Shown: positions 1 to 8,265 of the stretch, in pieces
How positions within the stretch are numbered: position 1 is the first letter of the stretch
Layout: each line of letters starts with the position of its first letter
Assembly: GCF_037991315.1 (NCBI RefSeq)
Contig: NZ_CP150300.1
Span: 5,456,001 to 5,520,000 of the forward strand
Length of the DNA stretch: 64,000 bases
Source of the DNA: Paenibacillus sp. FSL H8-0079
GTDB lineage: Bacteria > Bacillota > Bacilli > Paenibacillales > Paenibacillaceae
Direction of reading: 5' to 3'
The notes under the pieces: generated by a model
Seen by the model: only the letters and a program-made list of their open reading frames with translations
Database searches by the model: none
Told to the model about the DNA's origin: nothing
Position numbers and translations under genes: made by a program

Positions 1-134
1 ATACCGAATTTCCCAATTACGTTGTTTCGTATTTGCACAAAAACCACTCCTGAATCTAACCCTGACAACTCATTATCAAGTTCTTTGAATACCAGATCCA
101 ACTGTCTCGCTAATGAAAGCTCATCAATTTTCAT
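1..134 (-). CDS. Hypothetical protein, N-terminal part only
   Basis: The gene runs off the left edge of the window, so only about 44 N-terminal residues are visible. It begins MKIDELSLARQLDLVFKELD and continues with a hydrophobic stretch ending in GKFGI. The ATG at 134 is preceded by a good AAGGAG ribosome site, which makes the start convincing. The visible part looks like a soluble alpha/beta protein with no membrane segment or signal peptide. I do not recognise the family. It lies downstream of the M3 peptidase gene on the same strand, but the peptidase terminator at 345-389 separates the two, so it probably has its own promoter. Confidence 0.6.
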   Translation of the reverse strand, partial: MKIDELSLARQLDLVFKELDNELSGLDSGVVFVQIRNNVIGKFG

Positions 135-190
135 ATTAACACTCTCCTTATATGCTTATAGTCCTATATGGTAAGGACTTACGACTCATT

Positions 191-204
191 ATATGACATC
201 ATAT
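191..204. promoter_or_regulatory. Short palindrome upstream of the partial gene
   Basis: ATATGA-CA-TCATAT is a perfect 6-bp inverted repeat with a 2-bp spacer, 57 bp upstream of the ATG at 134 and in the presumed promoter region. It could be an operator for a small dimeric repressor. In AT-rich DNA it could also be chance, and no regulator is assigned. Confidence 0.25.
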
Positions 205-344
205 GTGCTCATTCAACAAACAACGGCAAAGTTGGGTATTTCTAACTATGATTTGCACAATTAATTGCCATTCCACTCCCTTAAACTGAGCTTTTTCACT
301 TAATTACGACAAAATATTCGAGAATCGAAAATGAGGATTCTGAA

Positions 345-389
345 CAAAAAAAGCTGCAATCCAGTGTCTGTTAAACACCGGATTGCAGC
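345..389 (-). terminator. Rho-independent terminator of the M3 peptidase gene
   Basis: GCTGCAATCC and GGATTGCAGC form a perfect 10-bp stem with an inner GTGT/ACAC extension. On the minus strand it is followed by a run of T residues. It lies 22 bp past the stop of the peptidase gene. Confidence 0.85.
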
Positions 390-410
390 CATTTCATATA
401 TATATCCAAC

Positions 411-2210
411 CTATTTTTCGATTGCTGTCATCTGTAGAAACTGCTCAATATCGGCAATGACCAAGTCTGCAGCATTTTTCCAGAAATCCGGTTGTGTCAG
501 GTCCGTACCCAGATGTTTCTGAGCAAGTTCTTCGACTGTCATTCGCCCTGTATCCCGCAACAAATCATCATATTTATCGGCAAATGCTGTTCCTTCTTGC
601 TGTGCTCTCGCATAGATTCCCGCACTGAACATGTACCCAAACGTGTATGGGAAGTTATAGAATGGCACACCTGTCAGGTAGAAATGCAGTTTAGATGCCC
701 AGAAGTGAGGATGATCTGATGCAAGCACGCCACAGAACGCTTCCTCCTGTGCCTCCACCATTAATTTGGATAGCTCATCCGCGTTAACCAAGCCTTTTTT
801 ACGTTGTTCATAGAAACGATTCTCAAACAGGAACCGGGCATGGATATTCATAAAGAACGCCACACTGCGCTGTATCTTGTCTTCCAGCAACGCCAGCTTC
901 TCTTGTTCATCTGTTGCCGCCTGTACCAGGGCATCTGCTACAATCAGTTCAGCAAACGTGGAAGCCGTCTCGGCCACATTCATCGCATAACGCTGATTCA
1001 ATGCGGGCAGCTCTTCCATAATGTGTTGATGATACCCATGACCAAGTTCATGCGCAAGAGTCGACACATTGGACGGCGTCCCGGAGAAGGTCATGAAAAT
1101 TCGAGTTGCTTTGCTAAGTGGCAAAGACGTACAGAATCCTCCTGGACGCTTGCCAGGACGGTCTTCTGCTTCGATCCAGCGTTTCTCAAAAGCCATCTCT
1201 GCAAACGAGGAAAGTTTAGGACTGAACTTGGCAAACTGTTCAACAATATTGATTGCTGCCTCATCGTAAGTGATTTTGCCACTCGATTGGCCTACAGGTG
1301 CTTCTACGTCGCTCCAGCTCAGCTTGTCTACCCCCAGCAGTTCTGCCTTGCGCTCCAGATATTGAACAAGCGCAGGCTTCGCCCCGTTAATCACATCCCA
1401 CATCGTATCCAGTGTTTGACGAGACATCCGGTTGATGGCCAGAGGTTCTTTGAGGATATCATCCCAGCCACGTTTCTCATATAACTTCAGACGGAATCCT
1501 GCGAGGTGGTTCAGTGTATCTGCACAGAAATCTTCGACATCCGTCCAAGCCTGCTCCCAGTTTGCGAATACCGTCTCGCGTACATTCCGATCACTATCGC
1601 TCAGCTTGTTGGCAGCCTGTCCTGCGGACAGCATCACCGTTTCCCCATCTTGCTCAAATGGAATGTTTACCTTGCTGACAATCGTATTATAGAATTTGCC
1701 CCAACCATGGTAACCATCCACACCCAGATCCAGAGCAAGGCCTTCCAGTTCCGGCGACAGCTTCTCACGAGCCAGCGTACGACTCTCGTTCAATACAAAT
1801 GCCAGCGGCTGGATATCTTCCCGAGCAATCCACGCGTCCCACACCGAATCCGATGTCTGACTAAGTGTATTATCGAACTTCGACTTACTGCCATTCAGCA
1901 TCGCAGCAAGGGAACTGATGGCTCCCTGAAGCTGCGTTGCCTTCTTGTCCTTCTGGTTTTGTGATGAGAGGCAGGATACAAAAGCAGAACCTTCCGATAT
2001 GCGGACATAGCAGCTTTGCAGCAGTTCCAAAATGGGATCAAATGCAGCCGTCTCTTCTAATGAAGCCGGAGCGGATGTTTCGTTCAACAGATGTTGCAGT
2101 TTGCGTACATCCTCTTCCAGTTCAATCAGATACGCAGCGAATGTTTCGGAGGAAGAACCTCCACTAAAAATGGACTCCAGATCCCATACGGGGTGTAATG
2201 GCGTTTTCAT
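411..2210 (-). CDS. M3-family oligoendopeptidase (PepF-like)
   Basis: This is a 599-residue cytosolic zinc metallopeptidase of the thimet/PepF family, which cuts short peptides internally. The catalytic HELGH motif is at residues 387-391, and the downstream helix NVAETAS supplies the third zinc ligand (Glu414). The helical N-terminal half is typical of M3 peptidases, which enclose the active site in a tunnel that admits only peptides. Length is normal for the family. The ATG at 2210 has a GAGAGG ribosome site. It is monocistronic, with its own terminator. Known roles of relatives include recycling of peptides from transport, protein turnover or secretion; the substrate cannot be read from the sequence. 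Confidence 0.93.
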   Translation of the reverse strand: MKTPLHPVWDLESIFSGGSSSETFAAYLIELEEDVRKLQHLLNETSAPASLEETAAFDPILELLQSCYVRISEGSAFVSCLSSQNQKDKKATQLQGAISSLAAMLNGSKSKFDNTLSQTSDSVWDAWIAREDIQPLAFVLNESRTLAREKLSPELEGLALDLGVDGYHGWGKFYNTIVSKVNIPFEQDGETVMLSAGQAANKLSDSDRNVRETVFANWEQAWTDVEDFCADTLNHLAGFRLKLYEKRGWDDILKEPLAINRMSRQTLDTMWDVINGAKPALVQYLERKAELLGVDKLSWSDVEAPVGQSSGKITYDEAAINIVEQFAKFSPKLSSFAEMAFEKRWIEAEDRPGKRPGGFCTSLPLSKATRIFMTFSGTPSNVSTLAHELGHGYHQHIMEELPALNQRYAMNVAETASTFAELIVADALVQAATDEQEKLALLEDKIQRSVAFFMNIHARFLFENRFYEQRKKGLVNADELSKLMVEAQEEAFCGVLASDHPHFWASKLHFYLTGVPFYNFPYTFGYMFSAGIYARAQQEGTAFADKYDDLLRDTGRMTVEELAQKHLGTDLTQPDFWKNAADLVIADIEQFLQMTAIEK

Positions 2211-2328
2211 TTAATAAGGCACCTCTCTCTATAGATTGGATGGTTATACTTGAATTAAAAACTGGTTTTCTGTGTGCTGTATCTCTATACTAGAGAAATA
2301 CTTATAGCAACTCTCAGGAGGTAATCGT

Positions 2329-2499
2329 ATGAAACCTTTACAAGTATCGGCTGATACAGCCGTCAAATTAGCAGAATCCTTGGGCGTACCTTTGGAACAT
2401 CTGATGCACATGCCCCAACATATCCTGATGCAGAAGATTGCGGAACTTGCCAAACAAGAAGCCTCCAAACCTTCCGTAACAGAAGGCGAAAAAGAATGA
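2329..2499 (+). CDS. YycC-like small protein
   Basis: This 56-residue protein begins MKPLQVSADTAVKLAESLG and includes a helical HLMHMPQHILMQKIAEL segment. I recognise this as resembling the small YycC family of Bacilli, whose function is unknown. The start is fixed by a strong CAGGAGG site 6 bp upstream of ATG 2329. Its stop overlaps the start of the next gene (ATGA at 2496-2499), so the two are translationally coupled. It is transcribed divergently from the M3 peptidase gene. The protein is soluble and amphipathic with no metal-binding cysteines. Family assignment is from memory of the motif and is moderately sure. Confidence 0.7.
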   Translation: MKPLQVSADTAVKLAESLGVPLEHLMHMPQHILMQKIAELAKQEASKPSVTEGEKE

Positions 2500-2729
2500 T
2501 TCCGTTTGAAAACAGTTGGCCTTACGATATCGTCATGGGGGACATCTATGTACAGCAATGTCCGTACTGTCATGCAAGCAATGTGCTGCTCCCCCTTAAA
2601 CCGAAAGAGCTTGTGCTCATTCGCGAAGGAAAAAAGAAATTACTGGTCTTCCCCTGCTGTAATGCAAGCATGACCGTGATCGACAACGACAGTGACTATT
2701 TGTTATCCAGCCGTCCTGTTCGTAACTAA
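2496..2729 (+). CDS. Small protein with two Cys pairs
   Basis: This is a 77-residue protein with CPYC near residue 22 and a CC pair near residue 53, a spacing that could bind one zinc ion. The part between them is basic (LKPKELVLIREGKKK). It starts inside the stop codon of the YycC-like gene, so both are made from one mRNA, and it is followed by a clear terminator at 2758-2786. I do not recognise the family. The coding reality is supported by the coupling, by the terminator and by conserved-looking cysteine motifs rather than by a named domain. Confidence 0.65.
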   Translation: MIPFENSWPYDIVMGDIYVQQCPYCHASNVLLPLKPKELVLIREGKKKLLVFPCCNASMTVIDNDSDYLLSSRPVRN

Positions 2730-2757
2730 GATGTGTCTTAAATCCAAGGATGATCTA

Positions 2758-2786
2758 GAGGTGGCTACGTTTCGTAGCCTCTTTTT
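2758..2786 (+). terminator. Terminator of the small-protein pair
   Basis: A hairpin pairs GAGG-GGCTACG with CGTAGCCTC around a TTT loop and is followed by TTTTT on the plus strand. It lies 29 bp after the stop of the Cys-pair gene. The convergent DUF2225 gene probably read through this hairpin before the IS630 insertion. Confidence 0.85.
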
Positions 2787-2795
2787 CTACTTCTA

Positions 2796-3962
2796 TATAA
2801 GTTGAACGAAAGAAACTAGCAATTAAAAGCGAATGCAAAGGCGGTCAATGATGACACGAGGATTCTTCATGATTTCATCCATAAACTGCCCTACACGTAG
2901 ACGAATTTCAGAGACAGTAGAGTAGAACACATTATTGACTATACTGGACTTGAGCCATTTCCAAAGTCCTTCTACAATATTGAACTGCGGGCTATAAGGT
3001 GGCAGAAATACAAACTCAAGCCTGTTCTTCTGTTCTTGCAGGAAAGGCTGCAGCAGCTTGGCATGATGAATACGAGCATTATCTAATACGATCATAAGCT
3101 TTCCTGTCGGATACGCCGCAAGGATCTTCCGGAGAAAAGCAAGAAAGGTTTCAGCGGTATATTGCTCGTCTTCTTGCCAAACGATTTGTCCGGTCTCATA
3201 GTCAATCGTTGCGAGCAGCTTGACCCCGCGATGCTTTCCTGTGGTTGGAATGATGCGCTGTTTTCCTCGAAGAAACCACGTTTTCTGAATGGCTTGGTAA
3301 TCCCGAATCATGGACTCATCCTCAAACAGCAAGTGATCGATCTCTTCGTTTAGTAGCTTTTTTTCAATTGAGGAAAGGTTGTTTCGGTGAACTGACGCTG
3401 TTTCTCCGGATCTGCTGCTGCAAGCGTGTAGGTCGGTTTTGTATAGCTGAGTCCTAAGCGTTCCATGAGCTTGGAGATACCGCGGAGCGAGTAACGATGG
3501 CCCCATTCTCGTTCTACATACAAGGCAATAAGCTCAAGTGTCCAGTTGTGCCTAGCTGCAAAACCAACCTCATGAGGAACCGAGTAGGCGATAATTTGCT
3601 TGAGTTGAGTCTGTTGTTTCTTCGACAACCGACTAGGAGCACCCGATGAATGCTTGAGCTGCAAGGCTGCTATTCCACCGTTTTGGTATGCATGAATGTA
3701 ACCACTCACTGTCATTCGATTTCGATTCAGAATATCAGCAATCGCCACGATGGATGTGCCTCTCAAATGCAAATAGATGGCCTGATAGCGTTCGTACATC
3801 CGTCGCTCTTTGGCTTGTTTCATAGCTTCTCTTACTTTCTCCAGTTCGGTATGCTTATTCATGGCGATCCCCACTTGTCCGTTTTTTTAGATTATAATTT
3901 CAATTCGACAAATGGAGCGTTTTCCCTTTAAGGCTTTGCTAAAATCTTTAATTCAATTTATA
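2796..3962. mobile_element. IS630-family insertion sequence
   Basis: This complete element is 1167 bp. The ends are imperfect inverted repeats: the left reads TATAAGTTGAACGAAAGA and the right, on the other strand, reads TATAAATTGAATTAAAGA; both continue to TAGCAA. TA dinucleotides at 2794-2795 and 3963-3964 flank it, matching the TA target duplication of IS630/Tc1 elements. It encodes one transposase in two overlapping frames on the minus strand. It landed in the 3' end of the DUF2225 gene. Confidence 0.88.
2823..3874 (-). CDS. IS630 transposase made by -1 frameshifting
   Basis: The first frame (3350-3874) encodes about 174 residues with helix-turn-helix DNA-binding domains, including RNRMTVSGYIHAYQNGG. 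The second frame (read from about 3364 down to 2823) encodes the DDE catalytic domain, with FEDES, LDNARIHHA and NIVEGLWKW supplying the acidic triad. The frames join in the -1 direction at a run of seven A residues followed by G (3358-3364), a typical slippery site. A fused product therefore reads continuously through QLKKKLLNEE. Both parts look undamaged, so the element may be active. A simple sequencing or mutational frameshift in the A-run is the alternative. Confidence 0.85.
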
Positions 3963-4667
3963 TAGCATCTCTTCGGGAAGTTCCAGCTTGCCTGAAATCA
4001 TCTGCTCGCGCAGCACGGCCCACTGTTCTCTTGAAGCACGAATCATAGCCGCATCAGTGATCCGCTTGTCATGAATGACCTTACCGAACCATTGCACTGC
4101 TTCATTGAACCGCCCTACTCTGCGATTCAACTCCCCGAGCAAATACAACAGTTTGGCTTCATTGCCACCCGTTCCTTCCCGTTCGAACACCTTCACATAA
4201 GCTTCAAGGCTAAATTCAAGAAAACGATGTTCCTGTGCATGGTCCTCCATATAACGATACAACCAAGCTATATGATGCAGCAGGCCAGCGACAACACGGT
4301 CTTTCTCCTGGATAACCTGGGCGCACAGCAAGGCAAGCTTGTACGTAGCCAGCGCCTGTTCCAGTGTCCGTGCTCCGCTGTAGTCACGTTTTACCCAGCG
4401 GTTACCGATCTGTTCCTTGAAAGCCTTGCGCTGAGCATCATTCAAATGCTCCGTTGCGTTCTCCGTGGAAGCAAATCCACACTGCGGACAGATGCGAACC
4501 ACATAAAAGTCCGGATTCTCCAGCTTGTAGTAAGTACAAAAATCGGAATCCGTCCGGTAGGGCCTTTTCAAGCTCGGTCTTACCCGTGAGGTGTCATACT
4601 CAGTTTCACAATAGTGACACGTTACCTTCACCTTATACAGCGGCTCTAATTCCACTCGGTTCCCCAT
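3948..4667 (-). CDS. DUF2225 protein, 3' end replaced by IS630
   Basis: This 239-residue protein has an N-terminal zinc-ribbon-like domain: CHYCE near residue 17 and CPQCGFAS near residue 60. The helical C-terminal half has TPR-like repeats (YLLGELNRRVGRFNEAVQWF). This is the DUF2225 layout of Firmicutes; its function is unknown. ATG 4667 follows a GGGAGAGG site. The gene follows the globin gene by 33 bp and is probably in one operon with it. The last codons (YKLN and stop) are contributed by the IS630 end. Removing the element and one TA restores an open frame that runs about 12 codons further, so the native tail has been swapped. The loss is at the extreme C-terminus and may be tolerated. 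Confidence 0.85.
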   Translation of the reverse strand: MGNRVELEPLYKVKVTCHYCETEYDTSRVRPSLKRPYRTDSDFCTYYKLENPDFYVVRICPQCGFASTENATEHLNDAQRKAFKEQIGNRWVKRDYSGARTLEQALATYKLALLCAQVIQEKDRVVAGLLHHIAWLYRYMEDHAQEHRFLEFSLEAYVKVFEREGTGGNEAKLLYLLGELNRRVGRFNEAVQWFGKVIHDKRITDAAMIRASREQWAVLREQMISGKLELPEEMLYKLN

Positions 4668-4700
4668 CCCTCTCCCGTACGCTTATAATCATATTCGGAA

Positions 4701-5078
4701 CTACGGTGTATTTACAAAATGATGTGCAGGCCCGGATAAACGCTGCAGAATAAACGAATGCAAGGGCTCCTCCACACCAATCTGTGTTAACGCTTGATTC
4801 ATACATGCAAGCCAAGCCTCAGCCCGTTCAACCGTCACTTCAAAATGCATATGACGGGCACGCATCATCGGGTGTCCAAACGCCTCGGAAAACAGCCCCG
4901 GACCTCCAAAAAATTGAGACAAAAACATATACTGCTTGTCGATGACCGGCTGAATATCTTCCGGGAAAAGCGGAGCCAGTTGCTCATTCTGCTGAACGAT
5001 CGGATAGAAAGCCTCGACCAGTGCTCGAACACCTTTCTCACCACCAAGATTGTCATAAATACTCAAACTAGGATTCAT
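4701..5078 (-). CDS. Truncated haemoglobin (group II, YjbI-like)
   Basis: This is a 125-residue small globin beginning MNPSLSIYDNLGGEKGVRAL. It shows family features: the YDNLGG start, the FFGGP motif, RARHMHF carrying the proximal histidine region, and the C-terminal W/H residues. Group II truncated globins bind oxygen or NO and act in redox or nitrosative defence. The start at 5078 is chosen because AAAGGGG lies upstream at proper spacing; the frame is open further upstream, but that part has no family resemblance. It is upstream of, and probably cotranscribed with, the DUF2225 gene. Confidence 0.9.
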   Translation of the reverse strand: MNPSLSIYDNLGGEKGVRALVEAFYPIVQQNEQLAPLFPEDIQPVIDKQYMFLSQFFGGPGLFSEAFGHPMMRARHMHFEVTVERAEAWLACMNQALTQIGVEEPLHSFILQRLSGPAHHFVNTP

Positions 5079-5279
5079 TCGTCTGATTCCCCTTTCTGTT
5101 GTCGAATTTTGCAATATATTACACGTTCCGTGAACATTGTGAAAACAGTAACAATATCCAGGCCACAAAAGCCTTTATCTCCATTCTATCAAAAAAAACC
5201 AAAAAGTCCTATATAACATGAAATCATCAGGACACATAACCTGCCATCTGTATATAGGACCTTATTCAAAACATCGCAC

Positions 5280-5309
5280 AAAAAAAGCGCCAACCGCATA
5301 GGTTGGCGC
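5280..5309 (-). terminator. Terminator of the small membrane-protein gene
   Basis: GCGCCAACC and GGTTGGCGC form a perfect 9-bp stem with a 5-base loop. On the minus strand it is followed by seven T residues, 14 bp past the stop of the 31-residue gene. Confidence 0.85.
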
Positions 5310-5322
5310 ACTAGATATTCCA

Positions 5323-5418
5323 TTAATAACTCCGCCAGTCCTCTTCCTCAGAGCGTACCAGCGAGGCACGTATCACATATACAAAAGCACAGACCAGGAT
5401 TCCGGTGACAAGACTCAT
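5323..5418 (-). CDS. Small single-span membrane protein, 31 residues
   Basis: The sequence MSLVTGILVCAFVYVIRASL is one hydrophobic transmembrane helix. It is followed by a short charged tail (VRSEEEDWRSY). The ATG at 5418 has GGAG 8 bp upstream, better placed than the in-frame ATG two codons earlier. A strong terminator lies directly downstream, which supports a real transcription unit. No family is recognised. Small membrane peptides of this kind are common beside sporulation or stress genes, and the divergent neighbour here is ylbJ. Its role is unknown. Confidence 0.55.
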   Translation of the reverse strand: MSLVTGILVCAFVYVIRASLVRSEEEDWRSY

Positions 5419-5640
5419 GATCATCACTCCATCCGAATTGAATTCCACCTTGGAGACAATTAGGTGACGTTCAGGCGTTTTTCTCATTTTAGCACACATC
5501 ACTCAAAAACACAGCCACTTTTGCAAGCGCTTTCTACGTATAATTTTGTACTGTTTGTCCGCTTTTTTTCATATATTGATGGCAAAAGCGCCACTGATTA
5601 CTGCACACCGACCATTCCAAAAAATAAAGGAGAAGAATTC

Positions 5641-6891
5641 ATGGCTGCTCCACAACGACTCACCCATGTCCTGGTCACACTCGCTCTCCTGATCCTTTGT
5701 GTGTTAATGGTCTTGTTTCCCGCGGAAACCTGGCATGCCGGTGTACGCGGACTGTCCATCTGGTGGGACGTATTGTTTCCCTCCCTTTTTCCTTTTTTGG
5801 TGCTGTCCGAGCTACTACTCGGCTTCGGTATTGTTCATTTTTTGGGTACCTTGCTGAATCCATTAATGCGTCCATTGTTTCGTGTTCCCGGAAGCGGTGG
5901 TTTCGTATTTGCCGTAAGCTGTGCATCCGGTTATCCTACAGGGGCTAAACTGACCGCCCAGTTATGGGAACAAAAGCTGGTTACCCGGGAAGAAGGAGAA
6001 CGTCTCGTTGCCTTCACCACATCATCCGATCCGATCTTCATGATTGGCGCGGTATCGGTTGGCTTCTTCCACAATGTCGCCATTGCGCCAGTATTGGTTG
6101 CGAGCCATTACGCTGCTGCTTTTCTGGTGGGTGTGCTCATGCGTTTCCACGGGGGGACAGCGAAAGGATCACAGCCAGACATCCCTTCTCCATCTCTAGC
6201 AGAGAAGGTACATCGGAACAGACTGGTCCGTGCCATCTATGCGATGCATGAAGCAAGAAAGGCTGACGGACGGGCATTTGGTGAACTGTTGCGCCAGGCA
6301 GTCTCCTCATCCCTTCGCCTTATTATTATCGTAGGGGGGCTGGTTGTATTCTTCTCGGTCATGATGGAGTTACTTGTGCAGACCGGTTGGCTTGGCGGAT
6401 TGTACGGGATTACAGAGCAGTTGCTGCGGCATACCGGATTGCCTCCATCCTTATCCCCAAGCCTGGTCGGGGGTCTATTTGAAGTAACCTTGGGGGCTAA
6501 GGAGGCTGGAGGTATCAGCACCTCCATTCCACTCGTCTATAAAGTAGCGGCAGCTGCCTTTGTACTCTCCTGGGGCGGATTATCCGTCCATGCCCAGATA
6601 ATGAGTGTCCTTAGCAACACACCCATGAGATACGGTCCCTTTCTATTTGCCAGAGCAATTCATGCGTTAATCGCACCGGTGTTAGTCCTACTGTTGTGGA
6701 CACCCATGATGGGCCGTTCCTCTTCCCCCGTTCTCATGGAGCCCGGTTTCATCCCATCGTTATCGACGTATACACCGGACTGGGGCCTGATCTTCGTGTC
6801 GGGAATGATTGTTTTTGCAAGCCTCATCGTGTTGTTGCTATTCTTAGCGATATTAAGTTCTCTACTTCTGCCAAGACATGCGAAAAAATAA
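5641..6891 (+). CDS. ylbJ: Sporulation integral membrane protein YlbJ
   Basis: This 416-residue polytopic membrane protein has about eight hydrophobic segments. Recognisable YlbJ-type stretches include WWDVLFPSLFPFLVLSELLL, the conserved CASGYPTGAK loop, and the second nucleoside-recognition-like half ending VSGMIVF. YlbJ is needed for spore cortex formation in B. subtilis and is expressed in the mother cell. Start 5641 is chosen for AAAGGAG 9 bp upstream; the frame is open upstream, but that stretch does not look like YlbJ. It is a single gene, followed by nadK after 104 bp. No damage is visible. Confidence 0.9.
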   Translation: MAAPQRLTHVLVTLALLILCVLMVLFPAETWHAGVRGLSIWWDVLFPSLFPFLVLSELLLGFGIVHFLGTLLNPLMRPLFRVPGSGGFVFAVSCASGYPTGAKLTAQLWEQKLVTREEGERLVAFTTSSDPIFMIGAVSVGFFHNVAIAPVLVASHYAAAFLVGVLMRFHGGTAKGSQPDIPSPSLAEKVHRNRLVRAIYAMHEARKADGRAFGELLRQAVSSSLRLIIIVGGLVVFFSVMMELLVQTGWLGGLYGITEQLLRHTGLPPSLSPSLVGGLFEVTLGAKEAGGISTSIPLVYKVAAAAFVLSWGGLSVHAQIMSVLSNTPMRYGPFLFARAIHALIAPVLVLLLWTPMMGRSSSPVLMEPGFIPSLSTYTPDWGLIFVSGMIVFASLIVLLLFLAILSSLLLPRHAKK

Positions 6892-6995
6892 GTCCACTAT
6901 TCACCTATATTTCACTGAATATGCATCCAAACGTTGTGTTCTTCCGCGGAATTGATTATCATCGGTAGTATAATGACCACAAAGGAGCTTTCATC

Positions 6996-7799
6996 TTGAG
7001 ATACTATGTTCAAGACCGCGGAGACCAGTTATCGATTGATCTCAGTCAGCAGTTTCATGCGCTGGCGAAGGAAGAAGGGTTCAAGCTGGATGCAGAATCG
7101 CCGGAGATTGTCATCTCCATCGGGGGCGATGGTACGATGTTACAAGCATTTCACAATTTCATCGACCGCATTCCGGATATTGCTTTTGTTGGGGTTCATA
7201 CAGGCCATCTCGGCTTTTACGCCGATTGGAAGAAGGAAGAATTACGCGAATTAGTTCGGCTGATGAGTGGCAAGGGAGATCCGGAGCGTCTCAAACCACG
7301 CATTGTACAATATCCTCTGTTGGAGCTTGAGATTCGTAAAAAGTCAGGGAACTCCTCTTACATCGCCCTTAATGAGTTTACGTTAAAAGGTGTGGACGGT
7401 ACCGTCGTGGCCCAGGTCGATATTAACGATGTGACATTTGAAATGTTCCGTGGGGATGGAATCTGTGTATCCACGCCATCAGGCAGCACGGCATACAACA
7501 AGGCCCTTGGCGGCGCCATGGTTCATCCAACCATTGAAGCCATTCAGATTGCGGAGATTGCTTCGATTAATAACCGTGTCTATCGTACACTTGGTTCACC
7601 GGTTATTTTGCCCAAGCATCATCATTGTGATATTTTCTCTCGCAAGGATCAGCGGTTATTGATGACGATTGATCATGTGAACGTGATGGTGGAGGATCTG
7701 ATCTCTGTCCGTTGTCAGGTATCCAGTCACAAGGTCAGTTTCGCGCGTTTCCGTCCTTATCCATTCTGGAACCGGGTTCGCACGGCATTTCTCGACTAA
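6996..7799 (+). CDS. nadK: NAD kinase
   Basis: This is a 267-residue ATP-NAD kinase that makes NADP from NAD and ATP (or polyphosphate). The signature GGDGTMLQAFH is at about residues 43-53. The nucleotide-binding GVHTGHLGFYADW, the NE-F motif (ALNEFTLKG) and the TPSGSTAYNKALGGAMVHP motif follow in the usual order. The length is that of the short Firmicute type. The TTG start at 6996 follows AAAGGAG at 9 bp spacing. A bidirectional terminator at 7812-7843 separates it from the convergent yutD. Confidence 0.95.
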   Translation: MRYYVQDRGDQLSIDLSQQFHALAKEEGFKLDAESPEIVISIGGDGTMLQAFHNFIDRIPDIAFVGVHTGHLGFYADWKKEELRELVRLMSGKGDPERLKPRIVQYPLLELEIRKKSGNSSYIALNEFTLKGVDGTVVAQVDINDVTFEMFRGDGICVSTPSGSTAYNKALGGAMVHPTIEAIQIAEIASINNRVYRTLGSPVILPKHHHCDIFSRKDQRLLMTIDHVNVMVEDLISVRCQVSSHKVSFARFRPYPFWNRVRTAFLD

Positions 7800-7811
7800 C
7801 ATACGCACACC

Positions 7812-7843
7812 AAAAAAGCGGTCCTTCTCAGGAACCGCTTTTT
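7812..7843. terminator. Bidirectional terminator between nadK and yutD
   Basis: AGCGGT and ACCGCT arms with matching inner bases are flanked by A6 on the left and T5 on the right. The hairpin can therefore end transcription of the convergent nadK and yutD units. Confidence 0.88.
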
Positions 7844-8265
7844 GCTTTGGCTTGAGGTTGATCTTTGCTCTTATGAAGCACAAAGTACGCACAGCCAAAG
7901 TTACAATATTCATTGATATAATCCACCATACTGGCAATCGTGGAATCCTTCGTCGCTTTCGGATGGTTATCGCGGTAAAAACCTTTTAACCTTAACTGGC
8001 TATAACCCCAGTCCCCGATAATATAATCATAACGCTCCAGCACTTCACTGTAACGATCACGGAAGACCTCTGGATTCCAGCCTTCTTTGTGGTTCTGTAC
8101 GATTTCATAATTTTTGCCGCCGATCTGTACAATGACCGGTTCTTTGGGCTTTTCCTCAACTGACTCAACAACTGATTCCTGAACCGGCTCCTGGATCTGT
8201 TCCTGAACTTGGTCCTGAATCTGTTCTGTGATTTTTTCTTCTTCCAATCCGGTATCCTCCATCAC
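7828..8265 (-). CDS. yutD: YutD-family protein
   Basis: This 145-residue protein has a low-complexity acidic, glutamine-rich N-terminus (repeated VQE/IQE units, about residues 10-40). A conserved YutD domain follows: [30 protein letters not shown] and LRLKGFY. Its function is unknown; the family is conserved in Bacilli and lies next to lipA. Here it overlaps the lipA stop (GTGATGG at 8260-8265), so the two are coupled, with GTG at 8265 or the adjacent ATG as start. The Q/E-rich extension is unusually long for the family, and its repeats suggest slippage-prone expansion. Confidence 0.85.
   Translation of the reverse strand: MMEDTGLEEEKITEQIQDQVQEQIQEPVQESVVESVEEKPKEPVIVQIGGKNYEIVQNHKEGWNPEVFRDRYSEVLERYDYIIGDWGYSQLRLKGFYRDNHPKATKDSTIASMVDYINEYCNFGCAYFVLHKSKDQPQAKAKSGS

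Noticed and set aside
804..1484. Long plus-strand open frame opposite the M3 peptidase gene
   Set aside because: It lies antisense to a clearly real gene, has no domain and no ribosome site, and follows from the codon bias of the opposite strand.
5464..5640. N-terminal extension of YlbJ
   Set aside because: The strong AAAGGAG before ATG 5641 and the match to YlbJ both favour the later start.
8160..8230. Repeated CTG/GTTC words as a possible CRISPR or direct-repeat array
   Set aside because: They encode the Gln/Glu-rich repeats of YutD and have no spacer structure.
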